Part shown: one piece after another, positions 25,801-40,800 of the stretch
Position numbering within the stretch: position 1 is the stretch's first letter
Layout: each line of letters starts with the position of its first letter
Assembly: GCA_964304625.1 (NCBI GenBank)
Contig: OZ199839.1
Span: forward strand, 11,780,001-11,844,000
Source: Kudoa neothunni
Taxonomy: Eukaryota; Cnidaria
Reading direction: 5' to 3'
Length of the DNA: 64,000 bases
The notes under the pieces: generated by a model
Seen by the model: the letters and a program-made list of their open reading frames with translations, nothing else
The model's database searches: none
Told to the model about the DNA's origin: nothing
Translations under genes and position numbers: made by a program

Positions 25801-28800
25801 ACGAAACTGCCTTATTCTACCGATAGCAACAAGAAGAGTATTTCATAGATCGTTGAAAAATATTTTTGTGTTGTTAACACGTTTCTCGAGTTTTAAATAT
25901 CGTTTAAAAATTAATTAGCCTTTATAAACGCAATTTAACTATTATTAAATGTCAATTTTTTCTGAAATGACTGCGCACGCGAGTGCGTGAAATTGGACGT
26001 GGCCGGTTTTACGTACTTTTTTTCTTGGTCCCGAGGGGATTACGTGAAATTGGTTCCTTACTGTATATGATTGTTTATTCAATGTTTTACGGATTAAATT
26101 TCCTTAAACTTAAAATATCAATTTTATTTTTAACAATTTTACCAAAAGAAACCTGGGGTCGATTTATACTCCATTTTTATTTAGGTGTTTTTGATTTAAG
26201 TTGTTTTCTTTTTGAAAATACGAATACTTTATTATAATTTTATAAAGATCTCTATAATTTGGAAGATTACATGAAGTCAAAATCAGACTAACCTAAATAT
26301 TTATGTTTAAAAAATGACCCTATAACATGTGTGGGGTCGAAATACACCCTATTTTGTTTAGAACGTCAAATGAATTTATCATTAATGGATTAATAAATAA
26401 TGTACTTTTTGAAGTCACTTATTAAAATTAAAAAATATCATTTTGAAATAAGAACAAAAATGAATTCATTTACTTTCGATCAGGAAATTTAATTTATTCA
26501 TAATATGCATATTAATTATCATAAATAAAAAAATGTTTTGAGATTAATATTAAATCATGATGATGTTTATTAAATTATATATATATATATATATAATTTG
26601 AAATTATTCCAAAAAGGATGTCATATATTAGCATCAAAAAATAATCATTCTACTCTGCTTATAAAAATATATATTTTTTCTAAAGTTCTATAATATAAAA
26701 AATAATATCAAATATGAACGAATCCCGTAATCTGCTAACAAGAAGAATATAAATAAAAAAGAATATTTTGAACTAAATCTGTGAATAAATAATTAGTCAA
26801 CTACAGTAAACTCTCGATATTGCGTAACTTTTTTGAATGATGGATAAGTTATGATTTGGCAAGGAATTACTTAATAACGAGACTTTAGAGTGATTTATAT
26901 TCCATATATATGTATATATAGAAATTCTTAATAAAAATATGTTTTACATTTTTAATTTCTAGAATTAGATAATATACAAATTGTATTAACTTTTCATTAA
27001 TCGGGAAGAATAATTCTTGTATTGTTTTCATTAAATTTTTGACAAAATTTTATGGCAGTTGTTTACACAGAAAACTATTTATTTATGTATTTTTAAGGAA
27101 ATGGTTATCCTTACGAGACCGTATAATTCCTTATCGGTATAGTCTATTCTTAAGACAGTGGATATCTTTTTTCTGTTTTAGATATTTCAAATCAAAATTT
27201 AACAACGTGTGATTACATTTGTTTCCTATTAGAATTTGTTGGTTTTACAAATTATTACTATAATCCAACTAATTCAAAGTTTTGGGCATTATTCCTTCTT
27301 TCGATCATTTACTAAGACCAAAAATCATTTATTTTTCTATTCATGGCAGTTTAGACATATTTAAATCAACAGCTTTTGATAATTGTGATAATGTAACTTT
27401 ATTTGCATACTATCCCATTGGTTCACGTGTCAATGATACGGCTTCATCAGATTATTGAGGGCCTGACTAAGTCTAATTTTAAATGCATTTAGACCTACAA
27501 TGTTACTTATAAGGTTGATTTTTTAAAATTAATAATATAAATTGTTGTTTAGGTTTAAAATTTTTTTCACTCATCTTAGAAAATAATCCTTCCCCTATGG
27601 TATCCAAAAAATGACGCGTGTACTGATGGGTTCCAATTTGGACCAAAGATAAAATTAATTATTAAGAAAATAACGCGATATAATTTAATGGCAATTATAA
27701 ATGTAAGTTAACTAAATCTATTCCTCTTGTGTAGTTATAAACGCAGATATTACACCATGATAAACTGATCGGGTTGGACCGACGTGGTAGTCACAACACA
27801 AATTTCAGCACCAATATTTCAATCACAATCATATCTATTGAAGCCGAGAGATAATTTTATTATAAATGTATTTCGTATGTAAATATATTAATTTCAGTAA
27901 AATAATTTAAATTAAGTTGATGAATATACTGAAGAAAAATAGGCATACTAACTTAATATTAAATGACAGCAATGTATTTACCTAAGTAATTGTAAAAAAA
28001 ATGAATAAATCAAACAACAACCCATAATAAATATAAAAAATACTAACTTTGAGTCATTTATAATAATTTTTATAAAGATATACCCATTAAATCATACTTC
28101 AATTCTGTGGGAGTACCGAAAGGGGGCAGATTAACTACTGTTGGGCTTCCGATTGAACATTAAAAAAAGTTTTTAATAAATATTTGATAAAAAATTAATG
28201 GATTATAAAAATTACCAAACAAAAGTTCCTGATTATGTATTATGATTTATATTTTAATGTTAAATAACATTCATTATGATTTGGGTCATATTACTCGGCT
28301 AGGACTATTTGTTTAAACTTTTTAAACAAATTATCAATATTAGCTAAATTATGATGTAAATATCTTATAAGATTGATTAGGTTTCATGCGATTAATTCAT
28401 ATGAGACACAACGTTTACACGTGAACCAATGAGTTCATGTGTAAATAAGTTATATTATCACAATTAGCGTAAGCTTGTGGTTGAAATATGCATAAATTGT
28501 TAAAAATGTAAAAATAACTGGTCTGTAATCGTAATAATTATTTTAAAGCAAGGGTGAATACCAAAAACTTATGAACTGGGATAACTACAACATTATTTAA
28601 AAAAACTTAAAACTTTTACAGGACAAAAATATGATCATACGTTTTTAAATTAAGACCTGAAATATTTAAACTTAGAAAAAAGATATTCATTGTCGTAAGA
28701 ATAGACTATACCGAGAAGGCATTATACGGTCTCGTGAGAATAGCCACATCCTATTTTTAATTTGAATGTATTATTTCTATTTAAATAATTAAGTTGTGGA

Positions 28801-31800
28801 TAATAAGGTAATTTTTTAAACATTATTTCATAGGAATCTTTGGTTGAAAAAATAACTGAATATAAGGATCACATATCAACTATAAAACTGGTCCCTGTAG
28901 AAGTTGAAAATCAGCCGAAATTCATAAAATATTATGTACTTGTAAATGGAATATTCAATGAGGACGAGAAATTGAAGAGACAAGTTAGGTGTCATAAGAG
29001 CCAACTACCCGATCAAAAAGACTGTTCAATCGATTTCCATGTTTTACCAGATCAAATAGTTAAACTTTGTTTAATTGTAAATGAAAGTATAACATCTTGC
29101 AAAATCTACAAATCCAGTAATTAAATATTACATTTTTATTTGATGATATCTCTATCATTGAATTATTTAGAATATTACTTTCAGAATATTCAATTATTAT
29201 CAATTGTTGATAATCATTACAAAATTGCAATATCATTTAATTCGAGTGTTGAAACCAAATGTTATTTTTCATTTGATTTTATCGAAGAAAGAACCATATC
29301 TTCTAATCCGATAAATTGTGTATGTGATGAGAACAAATATGAAATCACATGCTCTAGTTACAACCCATATTTGGTTGTTGGGCGCAATAGAATGATTATG
29401 TTTGTGTTGGATAATAAGTCTGAATTTTTTGGTACTCTCAGACTTTCTGTCCCAATGCCTCTCAGTATTTTATATTATTTCAATATATTATAAGCTCATA
29501 ATAGAAACATACTGGGATAGAAATGAATACTCAGTAATTCATTTGGAAAATCAGGAAAAAGCGATAATAAAATTTAATTCATTTAACTGTGAATATGCTG
29601 TTAATGACAATAATTTGGATAAAAATAGCGAATATGCCCCTATCATCACGGGGGAAAAAATAAACGACACTACTGCTAAAGATGCTAGTCACCGTGATTT
29701 AACTTGTCCTAATATCTCAGCATCAAATCTACAAGACAATAATAAGATACGATTAAGTTATTCGTCCAATGGAAAAAATTATTTATTTCAATTAAATAGT
29801 AACTTTACTTGATTTTATAAAATTTTCAAAATTACATATTTAGGGTTCATTAAATTACGTCTAGTCGATTATAATGCAATAATCTTAGGGCGTAGTGCTC
29901 ATTTTTTTGGAATATTAAATAATTTTTTGGATTATAAATACACGTTTAATAGTGTTCTCTACTTAACTCAATCTGAATACTTTGAAGAACAAACAATAAG
30001 TACAAACATTCAAGATATAAAAATTGTTTGTGAAGGTTATTATTGTTCAAGTTTTTCCTCCAAAATGACTGATGCCAATTTCCTACAATATAATATATTT
30101 TTGAAGATTTTTAATAGAATAATTAAATTTGAAAGAAGTATTATTTTTTATTAACATAAATTCTCTCAAATTTTTTTTAATAAAATAATTTTTTAGTCCC
30201 TACTCTAATAAGTGTTGACGTCTTTGAAGTGAGCGAAAAACAGTATATGATACGTTATGGTATTGACCAGAATCTTAAAAAAATAACCATAAATGAAAAA
30301 GTTACCGATGAATCAAACAATGTTTGTTATAGTAGTAAGGATAAAACTATTTTATGTGACCAAAAATCTTGTGAACAAAAAATCACTATCAACGACTGTA
30401 TCACTCCATTATGGTTACATATTGATTCGGAAGATATGGTTGGTTCAAGTTCTGTTTTTAAATGTAACTGAAATTAACAATTAGGAGTGATTTTATTTTC
30501 GTTATATTTAGTTGAAGCTTTAAGAAGGACGATCCCGTTTGAGTATATAGACGACGTGGATCATAATAACTATAAAATAATATTAAAATTAAAACAAAAT
30601 GAAATGAATAAAAACTTTATTTCAAATAGTATTACGATTGGTAACAAAAAAGTAGAAGATACGTGTTTCAGTCTTGTAAATTTGGAAAGAATGGAATTGA
30701 TAATGTTGGTGATAAAAGAAAATTGTTTACTTAAGGGAGAAAGAATTCGATACAAACAACCACTTGTATTGTATCCCCCTTATAGTGACACAGGTAACAA
30801 TTATCTTAACGTAATAAATATAATAAATTATTTATAGATAAGTTATATACCTATGGAAAAGCGACTATTAACGAAACGTCTATAAAATTACATATTTATC
30901 TCCCAATTCCAACAAATTCATTAACAGTGTCGTATATGAAGGTTACAGATTTGAAGACAAATAATATTGTTTTTAAACACGTCAAAGAAATAATTGTTAA
31001 TTGTTCTGGAAAGACGTGCACACACGAAATAAAAATCGAAGAAGAAACTATTTCCGATGAACTTGAAATATATTTTAGTCTTAAGGAAACTAGAAATTTA
31101 AAGTTTTTCAGAAAAAGTACAGTTTTGATATCATTGAATAAAATATATAATTTAATTAGATTCAAATCAAAATCTAAATTATGTTGATTTTTCGTATAAA
31201 GCTGATAAAATATTCGTTTACTTGGAGGGTGATACAATTGTACCTGGTGTACCGCTATTCTTAGGAGAAAAAAACAACTCAACATATGCATCATCAACTA
31301 TCCAAACCAGTGATGGAAAATATTACTTCACGTTTTCTCAGAAAACCATTTTGGATGGAACATACTTCACATTTCCTGGTAGTGACAATAGAATAACCAT
31401 AAAAAAATATGAAGGTAGCTGTCATTTAATAATCACAGTTGTTCTTAATGTTATGACAGACTGAGATATTGAGTATTTATAATTATCAAATAGAAATGTT
31501 AAGATTTATACAATTTTATGTTATTAATGTTAAATAAATTCTAAACTAAAAATTAAACTTCTTGCATATTAGTTAACGCGACAAGATAACTCGTAGTTAC
31601 GCTTTAACCCTCCAGGTCAGTGTTGGGTCAATTGGATCCCAGCGCATACCTTAAAAGTCTAAAGCTCGAATAAGTAAATAACAAATCTTATTCGTCCAAA
31701 ATTCAATGTATTTTTGTAATCCTTTTTTCAAAATCATGAACAACTTTATTCCAGAATTAAATAACAATTACACCACGTCGTTTTGGGATCCAATGGACCC

Positions 31801-34800
31801 CTTGATTTCCTTTTACAAAATATAAGGAAATATTATTTTATAAGATTTATTATATTTATGAAAATTTATATCGAGTAACTATTAAAAAAATAAAGAAAAA
31901 CTCTATCAGTAATCCCTGGCTGCATGCACAAAATTCGTTTAAGGCGGGTGCGTGCCGGGGGTAATTGCTTTGGGTAGGCAGTCCGTGCCTTGGTATTAGA
32001 CATTTTCAATCAAAATTTTTATTGTTTATATTTGCATATTGGAAACTAAAAAATATCTAAATTATAAATAATTTTCAAGAAAATTAATTTGGATTTAATG
32101 TTTAAAAATTATTGTTCAATAAAATTTTTAGTAACTTATTTACCGGGAATTGTAATTCTTAGATTGTATTTGTAGGCTAAAGATAAAATATTAAAATTAT
32201 ATATCGAATTTTTCAGGATTTTGAAATGTTTACTTAAGTAAATTAATGCTTATTCGTGAGAACGCAATTAGTTTAAATTCCTCAGATTTATTTGGAATGT
32301 GGACGTCTCTTTATCAAATTAAATGGGCTACAATAACAATTTAACGATATATTTTTATATATTAACGATTTATATATCATGAAATTAATAATACTTCATT
32401 CTTAATAATTATTATGGAGATCATATCTAGTGAACGCCATAAAACATTCTTATTTTAAATTTGCAACCCTGTCCTATGATATATAAACATCTAAATTGGG
32501 TAATGAAGAGATTACTTTTACAATATTTTAGAATCCAAACCAATAATGTTTTGATAGGCCAAAATAAAGTGGATAAATTATTGCTATATGTTAAAATTAT
32601 AAAAATATTCGAAAGTGGGTGTTTTGTATCTTTCCACTTATGAAGGAAATACATTCTTCTTTCTTTTTCTGTAGCAAAAATATCAATCACCTTTTCATAT
32701 AAATTAAAAGTTGGGTCTTGTTCCATCTGGTTAAGTCTTTCTTTTTCAATCGATATTAATGCAAGGGAAGAAAACCGTTGGTTGGCCATCCATTTTCTAG
32801 TGTAGCTTTTAATTCATTTCAATGCAGAAAACGACCTTTCCACAGAAATGGTTGTTGCAGGAATCGTCAAAATTAATTGTAACAATTTGACAACTTCAGA
32901 AAATGTTTGTCCCAGTTTATTTTGGAAGATAAAATCGAGAAATTTTGTAGGGGACTTTTCATTGAATACATGAGCATTATAGATTCCAGCCAAATCAGTT
33001 TTCAGTCTTAAAATGTCAACAAATTTTCCATAATTCCTTTGCAGACTTTCAAAGGTCCTCATGTCAATTTAGTACGATAAACTGTAAAAGTTATTTCCAT
33101 TGATCAATGAAATAAACTTGAGATTTTCGACATTATTAAATCTCGTTCTGAGATTCTTTATTATATCACTGACTATTGCATCAAATAACCTCGCTCTTTC
33201 ATTCTTTATGTCATGTTGAGTGCGAAGGATGGATCTAATTAAGTTATTTTCTTGGCAATATTATTTTTCGAAATTATAATACAATAATTCAAATTTTGTG
33301 TGCATATTCTCAAGTTTCGTTACTGTAACATTGATTCTTTCAATACAATACGCAATGTCTATCTTTTTCGTGTGCAATATATTGACGAGCGCGCCAGTTA
33401 ACACGGAAATTTCATTATATATCATCAGTAAAAAGTATGTTGAGTCGTTTTTATCAAATTGTAAAGTCCACTACTTCGAAGTAAAATGTCTGAATCCCAT
33501 AAAGAGGGATCGCTGTTTATATTGCAGAAAAGATTGTGAAGATCACGGTGATACTCTAATATCATCTGCACTAATTTTGAATATGAATTCCACCTCGTTG
33601 CCGCTGCTGTTTGAATGCGTCTCCGCACAATCTCAGCAAGAAATTGGACCTGTTTAGTTTAATTTTTGAAAAAAGAGGAAAGTGCTTCATTGTTCCTGAA
33701 AAAGCTCATACAATCAGGGATAAATTTGGCCGATTGTGACAACACAATATTTAACTTAGAGGCATAACAGTGAGTAATCAGCGCGGTCGATATCTTCTGT
33801 CCAACTCTCCACTGAACTCCGTACCTATCGCCCCGTCCTACGTTTGTGCGATTAATTTCTCTTCAATGTTGTATTTATATATGTTTTTAAATACATATTC
33901 CGTTACACCATCCGCTGTTCTGCCACGAACAGTATGAAATCCAATGAAAACATCCTTAATTTCCGATCCCAATACGTATCTTAATATTGTTGAACATTGA
34001 GATGTGCATGAGGTATCGGTCGTCTCATCCGATTCTGTCGCAGCGAACGGAGCCAGTCCTAATTCCTTTTTAATATTATTCTCAAAAACCACCTTTATAG
34101 CCTCAATCAGATCATTTTGAATCCTGTTGGAAATGCCAGAAAAAACAGATGAATTCTATAAATGATACGATAATTTTTCGTCAAATTTTGCGGTATAATT
34201 CGACAACTCCAAATAATTACCACGATTTAAAGGCAGCTTGTTTTCATTATCACCGCGAAAAGTAAGTTCTTACTTAATCAAAAAGCAAATTGCGCGGATC
34301 AAAATTTTCAATATCTTTCTGTTTTCCCTAACATTTTTATCGTGAAGTTCAATCGAAATACTCTTCTGTTTATCAAGAAACAATTCTACGCGTATAGATC
34401 CAAATGTTTTCCATAAAACTTGATTTTGATAGTGTGTTGCGGATTGCTCATGCTTATTTAAAGCGATTGGTAAATTATTTAAGTTGAAATATCCCACTTT
34501 GATCCACACACTTTCACTAGTCACTGAAAAAGGCAAACATGGGAAGCAAAAAAGCCTTATTGTTGTAGCACACCCACATAACCCCTCTTTTTTCTCATAC
34601 CACGAATTATTAAACGTCCTGATAATTGTCTTCCCTTTCAGTTGTTTAACTTCTTTAAGACCAGGAGTCAGACTACCATTTCTTATAATTTGTAATTTAT
34701 CTCCATAAGGAAGTTTTGAAAACTCTTCAAGACATACATATTTGAAGAGATGAAATAAGATTAACAGGGGTACGCGCCCTTATGACAAGTAGGACAATAA

Positions 34801-37800
34801 TTAGTATTAACCTTAGGTTATATTCCTAGTATAGTTGTCATATGGATTATCTTATTTCAAAGATGTGCTTTAATTAAAATAAAGAAAAAGTTGAAGGAAC
34901 ATAATTTATTTGAATAAATAATGCACGCACAACCGGGACGTTTAAAGCAGATCACGTGACCCAGCAGTAGGCAGTATAAATTCTGTCTATGGTCGGCCAG
35001 TAAAAACGCAATGGTGCGCAGAATGAGGCGGCACGTGATAGTCAAGAACTTTTAAGCCGAATTAATTTAGCCATTAGAAGGCAGAGTCGACTCGTGCCTA
35101 TCTTGCTACTAATTCCTCGAATTTTTTGTAGTTTTATAAGAATATTTGAATAATTATTATGGTCTTGAGATAAAAGGGATTTTATCTTTATAAAATTAAT
35201 TAATTTTTCCCCCAATTTTTATGCAACAAGATAGGCACTGCCTACCCTGACGGAACGTGCCCAGCGTTGCCAAACTTGTCTGATTTCGGACAAATCAGCC
35301 AAAATTGTCCGATTTTTATTCTTGTTCTTCGAAATATTGAGTAATCGCAAAACAATGTTTCATAGATAAGGAGTTATTGAAAATTAACAAAAAATGGAAT
35401 TTAATCGTTGATGATTACATTACGAGAAATCTTCGAGTAGATAATTTTATACTTGGAACAATGCTTTATTTCATATTGAGATATCTGCAATAGAAGTTCA
35501 CCAAACGCAAGATACAATTAAAAAATTTATTATTTCTTAAAGCCCACCGAACACAAAATTTGAACATAAATAAACATGCCGAAAATTTATCAAAATGAAC
35601 ACATTTTTAAATTTTATGCTCCTGTTAAGACCGACATTTTGGATTTTTTACCATTATTAACGGCAATACACAGTTTTATCATGACCGTGAACCATTTTGG
35701 AATTATTACGAAGATATTTTTGTGCTTGAATTAAAAAAAAGACTCTGATATTGGTGATATTTAATGCTAAGTTATCATTACAAGTGTTTGTTATCGATTT
35801 TCAAAAATTCTAATTTTAAGTATTACGTAAACAAATTAAAATTTAACAAAATATTATCTACTTGGCTAATTTTTCTTAATTTGAATGAATGAATAAATGA
35901 ATAAATAGTCGCACATAAAAATAAAACCTCATCTAGGTATAGTTGTTATGTGTTAGTCAAAAATAGAACAAAGACTGTAATATAATTGTTTGAAATTAAA
36001 GGAATCAAATAGTCTCAAAAACAAAGTTTGTTTGATTAAATTATTAACAATCGTCTTTTTGGCCATTGTTTATCCGCAAATAAATTTTAATTCTATCGGA
36101 AAATACAGCACATCTTTACTTGCTCTAGCTCTGATTAACGCTTCTCCTTAGAAAACATGTTCTCTTCTGGAATTATTGAAAATATCAGCGGAAATAGAAT
36201 GTTGTGTTCTACATTAGATAATCTTGTTCGAATGAGGAAATTTTACAACACATCGACCAAATTATGTCATAAATTTGAAGTTTCTGAGTTAATTATAAAT
36301 TAAAGTAATATTTATAAATATAATAAAATATTGGATCCGTTTTTACAAATAATTATGATTTGTCCGATTTGGGGTGGCCATGATGCTGCACGTACCTAAT
36401 TTAAACGTGCTATTCTTGTTTAATTACAGAGATACCTCATCAGATTCTGTTGACTCTTACATTGATTACTTAAAGTATGATGTACCCTCGTCAGTTCGCA
36501 TATTTTCTCGTTGCGGAGAGCATAAAAAATATATCTGAAAATCGTTTTGTGAAATAATCGCTGTTTGTAATTATTTTGTGTTTCTTGTTGACATTACATC
36601 GCGTTGTTTACAATATGATAAATTGCCATAAAATTTTTAAATTATTTGTTTAGATTAAAAAAGGCAATGGCTATTGCAACGGGAGTAAATTACTCCCAAA
36701 CTAACATGTTTATAAAAATTTCAACTTTATTTTCCTAATAAATAATTTTTTCGCTTAATAATTTCTAATCTATGGGAGAGTATGGTGGAATTTTACAGGC
36801 TGTTACAGGAAATTGAGCCATTACATAACGTCATTTTGATTTGATAGATCACCGAAATAATAACATAAGCTTTCTGATACAATAAACTATTGTAATTGCA
36901 AAAATTTACTGTAATCGTATGCTTTCTGTAATAGGAATTACCAAGTGCAGGAGCACGCGCTATTATGTAAGACTTAGTAAACTAATGGTATTGGTTCCTC
37001 TGTTGGTTAACATCTCTCTGATTTTATACGTTCTATTATTGAAAATTATAACCTTATTTCTTAAATATTTTTTTTCATAGTTTATAAGACGAATTATTTG
37101 TACTAATGTATAACTCTTTCTATTTAAAGCTATGTTTCAATTTATAAAAACGATAATAATTTTGTATTTAGATTGATTTATGTTGAACAAGGGGATCTTA
37201 AAAATTGATTATCAGCTAAACATATTGTAGTTATTAAGAAACAATAACAATAATAAGTTGGATGAAATTTTAAATTGATGTAATGCCACTTACTTAATTT
37301 TGTACAGTACATGTTTAGTATCTAAAAATTCCGGCGATATAAATGAAATCCAGTTAAGCGAAATATTCTCGAACAATAAATCTCTAAGCATTATTACAGC
37401 TAGTAAGTATTATATGTAAATGAAGATTTAGATTTATCACATAGAAACCCATTTTTATAAAACTAAAATAGTATTATTGAATTCTCATCAAATAAACCAT
37501 CAGCTTGGTCTTAAGGCAAAAACAACCTATTTTTGGAAGAATAATTCGTAGTAAGCAAGAAAACCATTTCGAAATCTTAGGATGTGTATACATTATCGTG
37601 AGTTAATTTATTATGATTTGGTATTATCTTGTCCATCTAAAGTAAAGAGCGCTGAGCGTCTACATTAATAACTGTTGGTATTTCTATAAAGAAGAAAAAA
37701 TAAAAAATTTGATTATATGCTTGAAATAACGATTCTCAATGGAAATAAAAAATTCCCTTTGTGTTATTAATAGCCGAATATATTGCAGTATGATAAAAAT

Positions 37801-40800
37801 AATGTATCGTTATATAGCGAAAAGATAGATCATTTTACATGTAGAATATTAGACTCTAAAAAGTAAAAATATACCATTTTAGGGGTTATGTAAACAATGC
37901 ATTATTTATTATCTTAGGAGTTATAACGCTGCTTGAATCATATGCATCCCAGTAAATTAATTTACATCAATAATTTTTGATATATCACTTTGTATTATAC
38001 ATATTACTCAGAATTCGGAAAAAAATAATTACATTTATAAGTTAAAAATTGCTAATGGAGGAATTAAAAATAATTTTTTACCACCAAATTCATTACCATC
38101 AATAAGAAAATTTGATGTCTTGGATTTCTTTTATAATAGTTTAGGTTTTTAGGGAAAAATCATTTTTTAGGAAATTGAAGTTGAAATTTTTATAAACATG
38201 TTAGTTTAGGAGTAGTTTCCTCCTGTTGCAATAGACAATCCGAACATGCGGATTAAACGGATCCTTTGCAATATCCATTGCCATTAAAAAAACCACATCA
38301 ATAAACTTACAAATATAATATTTCTAATGTAACGTATCAACGTGAAAATGTACGCATTCGCAAACAATAAGTAACCTTAATAATTGAATATTTATTCCAA
38401 ATCTGCCAACTGAATTTTTCTCATATTTCATCAATTAGTGCTAAATAAATTTTTGAAAACAATTGTATGAAATTAAAACGTGTGGTGCATGTATACTCCA
38501 TTTTTATCCGAAGCGTGTAGATTTTTTAACTACTTAGAGTGTAAAGAATTTTGAGTTCATTATGTCTTGCAAAGATATTATATGAATGGGTTAAGATTTT
38601 TAATTTTATAAGTCCATTCCGGATAAGGCCAGGATTTCGCGCTAACTATACATATATTTTTATGTTACTATTTCACCATCACTGTAATTTAGAAAGATTC
38701 AGCTATGAAATGGAATATTATTGGGATTCTCAAAACCTGAATATTAAATTGATACTAAATTCAACACAGACATATCCAAATTTAAATCTTAATATCTTAT
38801 TGCGTGAGGAGAATCAAAGGAAAGAAAATGCAACACCGCTATACAAAGATATTGTTTGTACTACAAATATATGCAGCTGGGAATTGGAAAATGTCCGCTC
38901 AAAAAAAAATCTGATTTTAACGTTTTCTTCGGGAGAACTTATCAGTCCTGTTTCCTATTTTATCATGAATGGTAAATTATCACTAGTAGCATGTTAATAT
39001 TTTTTATTTCCTAAAATGTTTAGATACATGCTCATTCTCTGGTGTTAAGCAAAATTTTGGGTCCACAGGCGACGTTTCTCTAATAATAAATGTAACAGAT
39101 GCTCAACTAAATGAGTTAGAAGTCAATTTTTCTGTGTACGAAACGACTGTAGAGAACACAGAAGTAGTGCTAAAATCTACTGAAGTGATTCCTTGCAATA
39201 GATATGAATGCATTTTGGATATTTCAAGCCTATCACACATAAAAATCTATGATGTTCTTTTAAGTATGCCGAATTGCAGCCATAAAATGAAGTTCAAAAT
39301 AAAGAATTGTATGATTTTTATAAAAATTTATTAATTAATTTTGTCTATCAGCCCCAAGCACTTACAAACTAGAATACAGTTATGACAATCCTATCTCCAA
39401 TAAAGCTATTCTTAACGTACAATTGGAACTTACATTGCCCTATGAAATAATTTTTTTGTATTGGACTTTAAAATCGAGTTCAAATTCAGTAATTGTTAAG
39501 AATTCAATTACATATATCGATCTGATAAAACGCAACGGGGTATTTTCGTTTAAAATACCAGATATTGATATAGACTCGGAATATTACATTGATTTTTCAT
39601 CTGATTATCTTTTTGAAATGCCTCACCAAAATTTGATTGTTAAATGTATATTTACAAATTTATTTCATATTATAACTTTAATTAAGCGGAAATCGACTAT
39701 GAAATAATACCGAAATGGAACAATGGTCACTTCTCAATGGTACTAAAATTAAATGTGCCGATAAACAGATTAGACGTTAGTGGTGAATTATTCATCCTTA
39801 AAAGGACGAATTCTAGCATAATTGTAAAAGATAAAATCACTTTCGATGAAGAATTATATTGTGATCAAGGCTTTTGCAACTATAACTTTGAAGAGGTGAC
39901 CAAAAGAGAATATTTCAAAATCTCGGTCGATTCGTATTTATTAAAGCACAAGGAGCCATTTATTATCAATAAAGGTAAATTATTATTAAATAATTTGGAT
40001 CTTCAAAAAATTTGTTTAGAACCTACCACGTTTAGTATTAACCACAAATACGAAAATAAGGAATTGTTGGTTGAGTTTACGATGGAAAATGAACTTGAAG
40101 AGGTATTTATGAAATGGAGCCTTTTGGACACAGAAAACAATTCGATCAGTATTTCGAACAATCAGTACAAACAGATGGAGGTTGACAATAATAAATTTAC
40201 CTTAAATCTTGGAGAAATGGATAAAACTAAAAATTACAAATTAACTATTGAATCCGAAGAGCTTAGTGGGGATAAAGAATTTGTAATAGAAAGTAATAAC
40301 TAAGAAAATTATTATATATTCTTGTTTTTAAAAATAACATTGATGAAATATAATGAAAATATATTATCTAATCTAAAAAAAATTTTCCATGTTGAATTAT
40401 AAATGATAATTTTAGAGAGATTTGAATATGCATTAAAACATAAATGGAATTATCACAAACTCCAAATAATACTAGAAATTTCTTCGAGTGTACCTCAAGC
40501 AAGTCTTACTATCGACTATTCCTATTATGAAAAAAATAAAAATATTGGTGATGCGATTAAAGATAAAAAAACAATTATATGCGAACAAAATATATGTACA
40601 TTTGAAATTGAAAAAATAAACTACAAAGTTGATCACATATTTACATTACATGCCCCAAATCTAGTCGATCACCTTCAGTATGAAATAAAGAGAGGTGATT
40701 CAAAACTCAACAATGTGTTTCCGTTTTCTTAATTTTATTATATTTAGAACCATGCCCATTGTCAAGTATACAACAAAAGTCGTTTGAAAACAATAATCTC

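Larger units (their letters stand above)
31415..38692. other. Large receptor intron 17 with hAT and foldback insertions
   Basis: The donor GGTAGCTG at 31415 and the acceptor TAATTTAG ending at 38692 are both phase 1. The intron contains a piggyBac-like end, a ZMYM1-like hAT on the opposite strand, and a foldback element. An alternative is that a separate gene starts near 38.5 kb, but no signal-peptide exon is obvious there. Confidence 0.5.

Noticed and set aside
30896-31297. Minus-strand ORF of 133 aa
   Set aside because: It is antisense to receptor exons 30838..31116 and 31160..31414, which show the repeat signature.
38551-38692. A separate gene start for the 38.7-kb repeat block
   Set aside because: The upstream in-frame residues do not form a good signal peptide, and an acceptor (TAATTTAG) at 38692 fits the phase of the exon ending at 31414.
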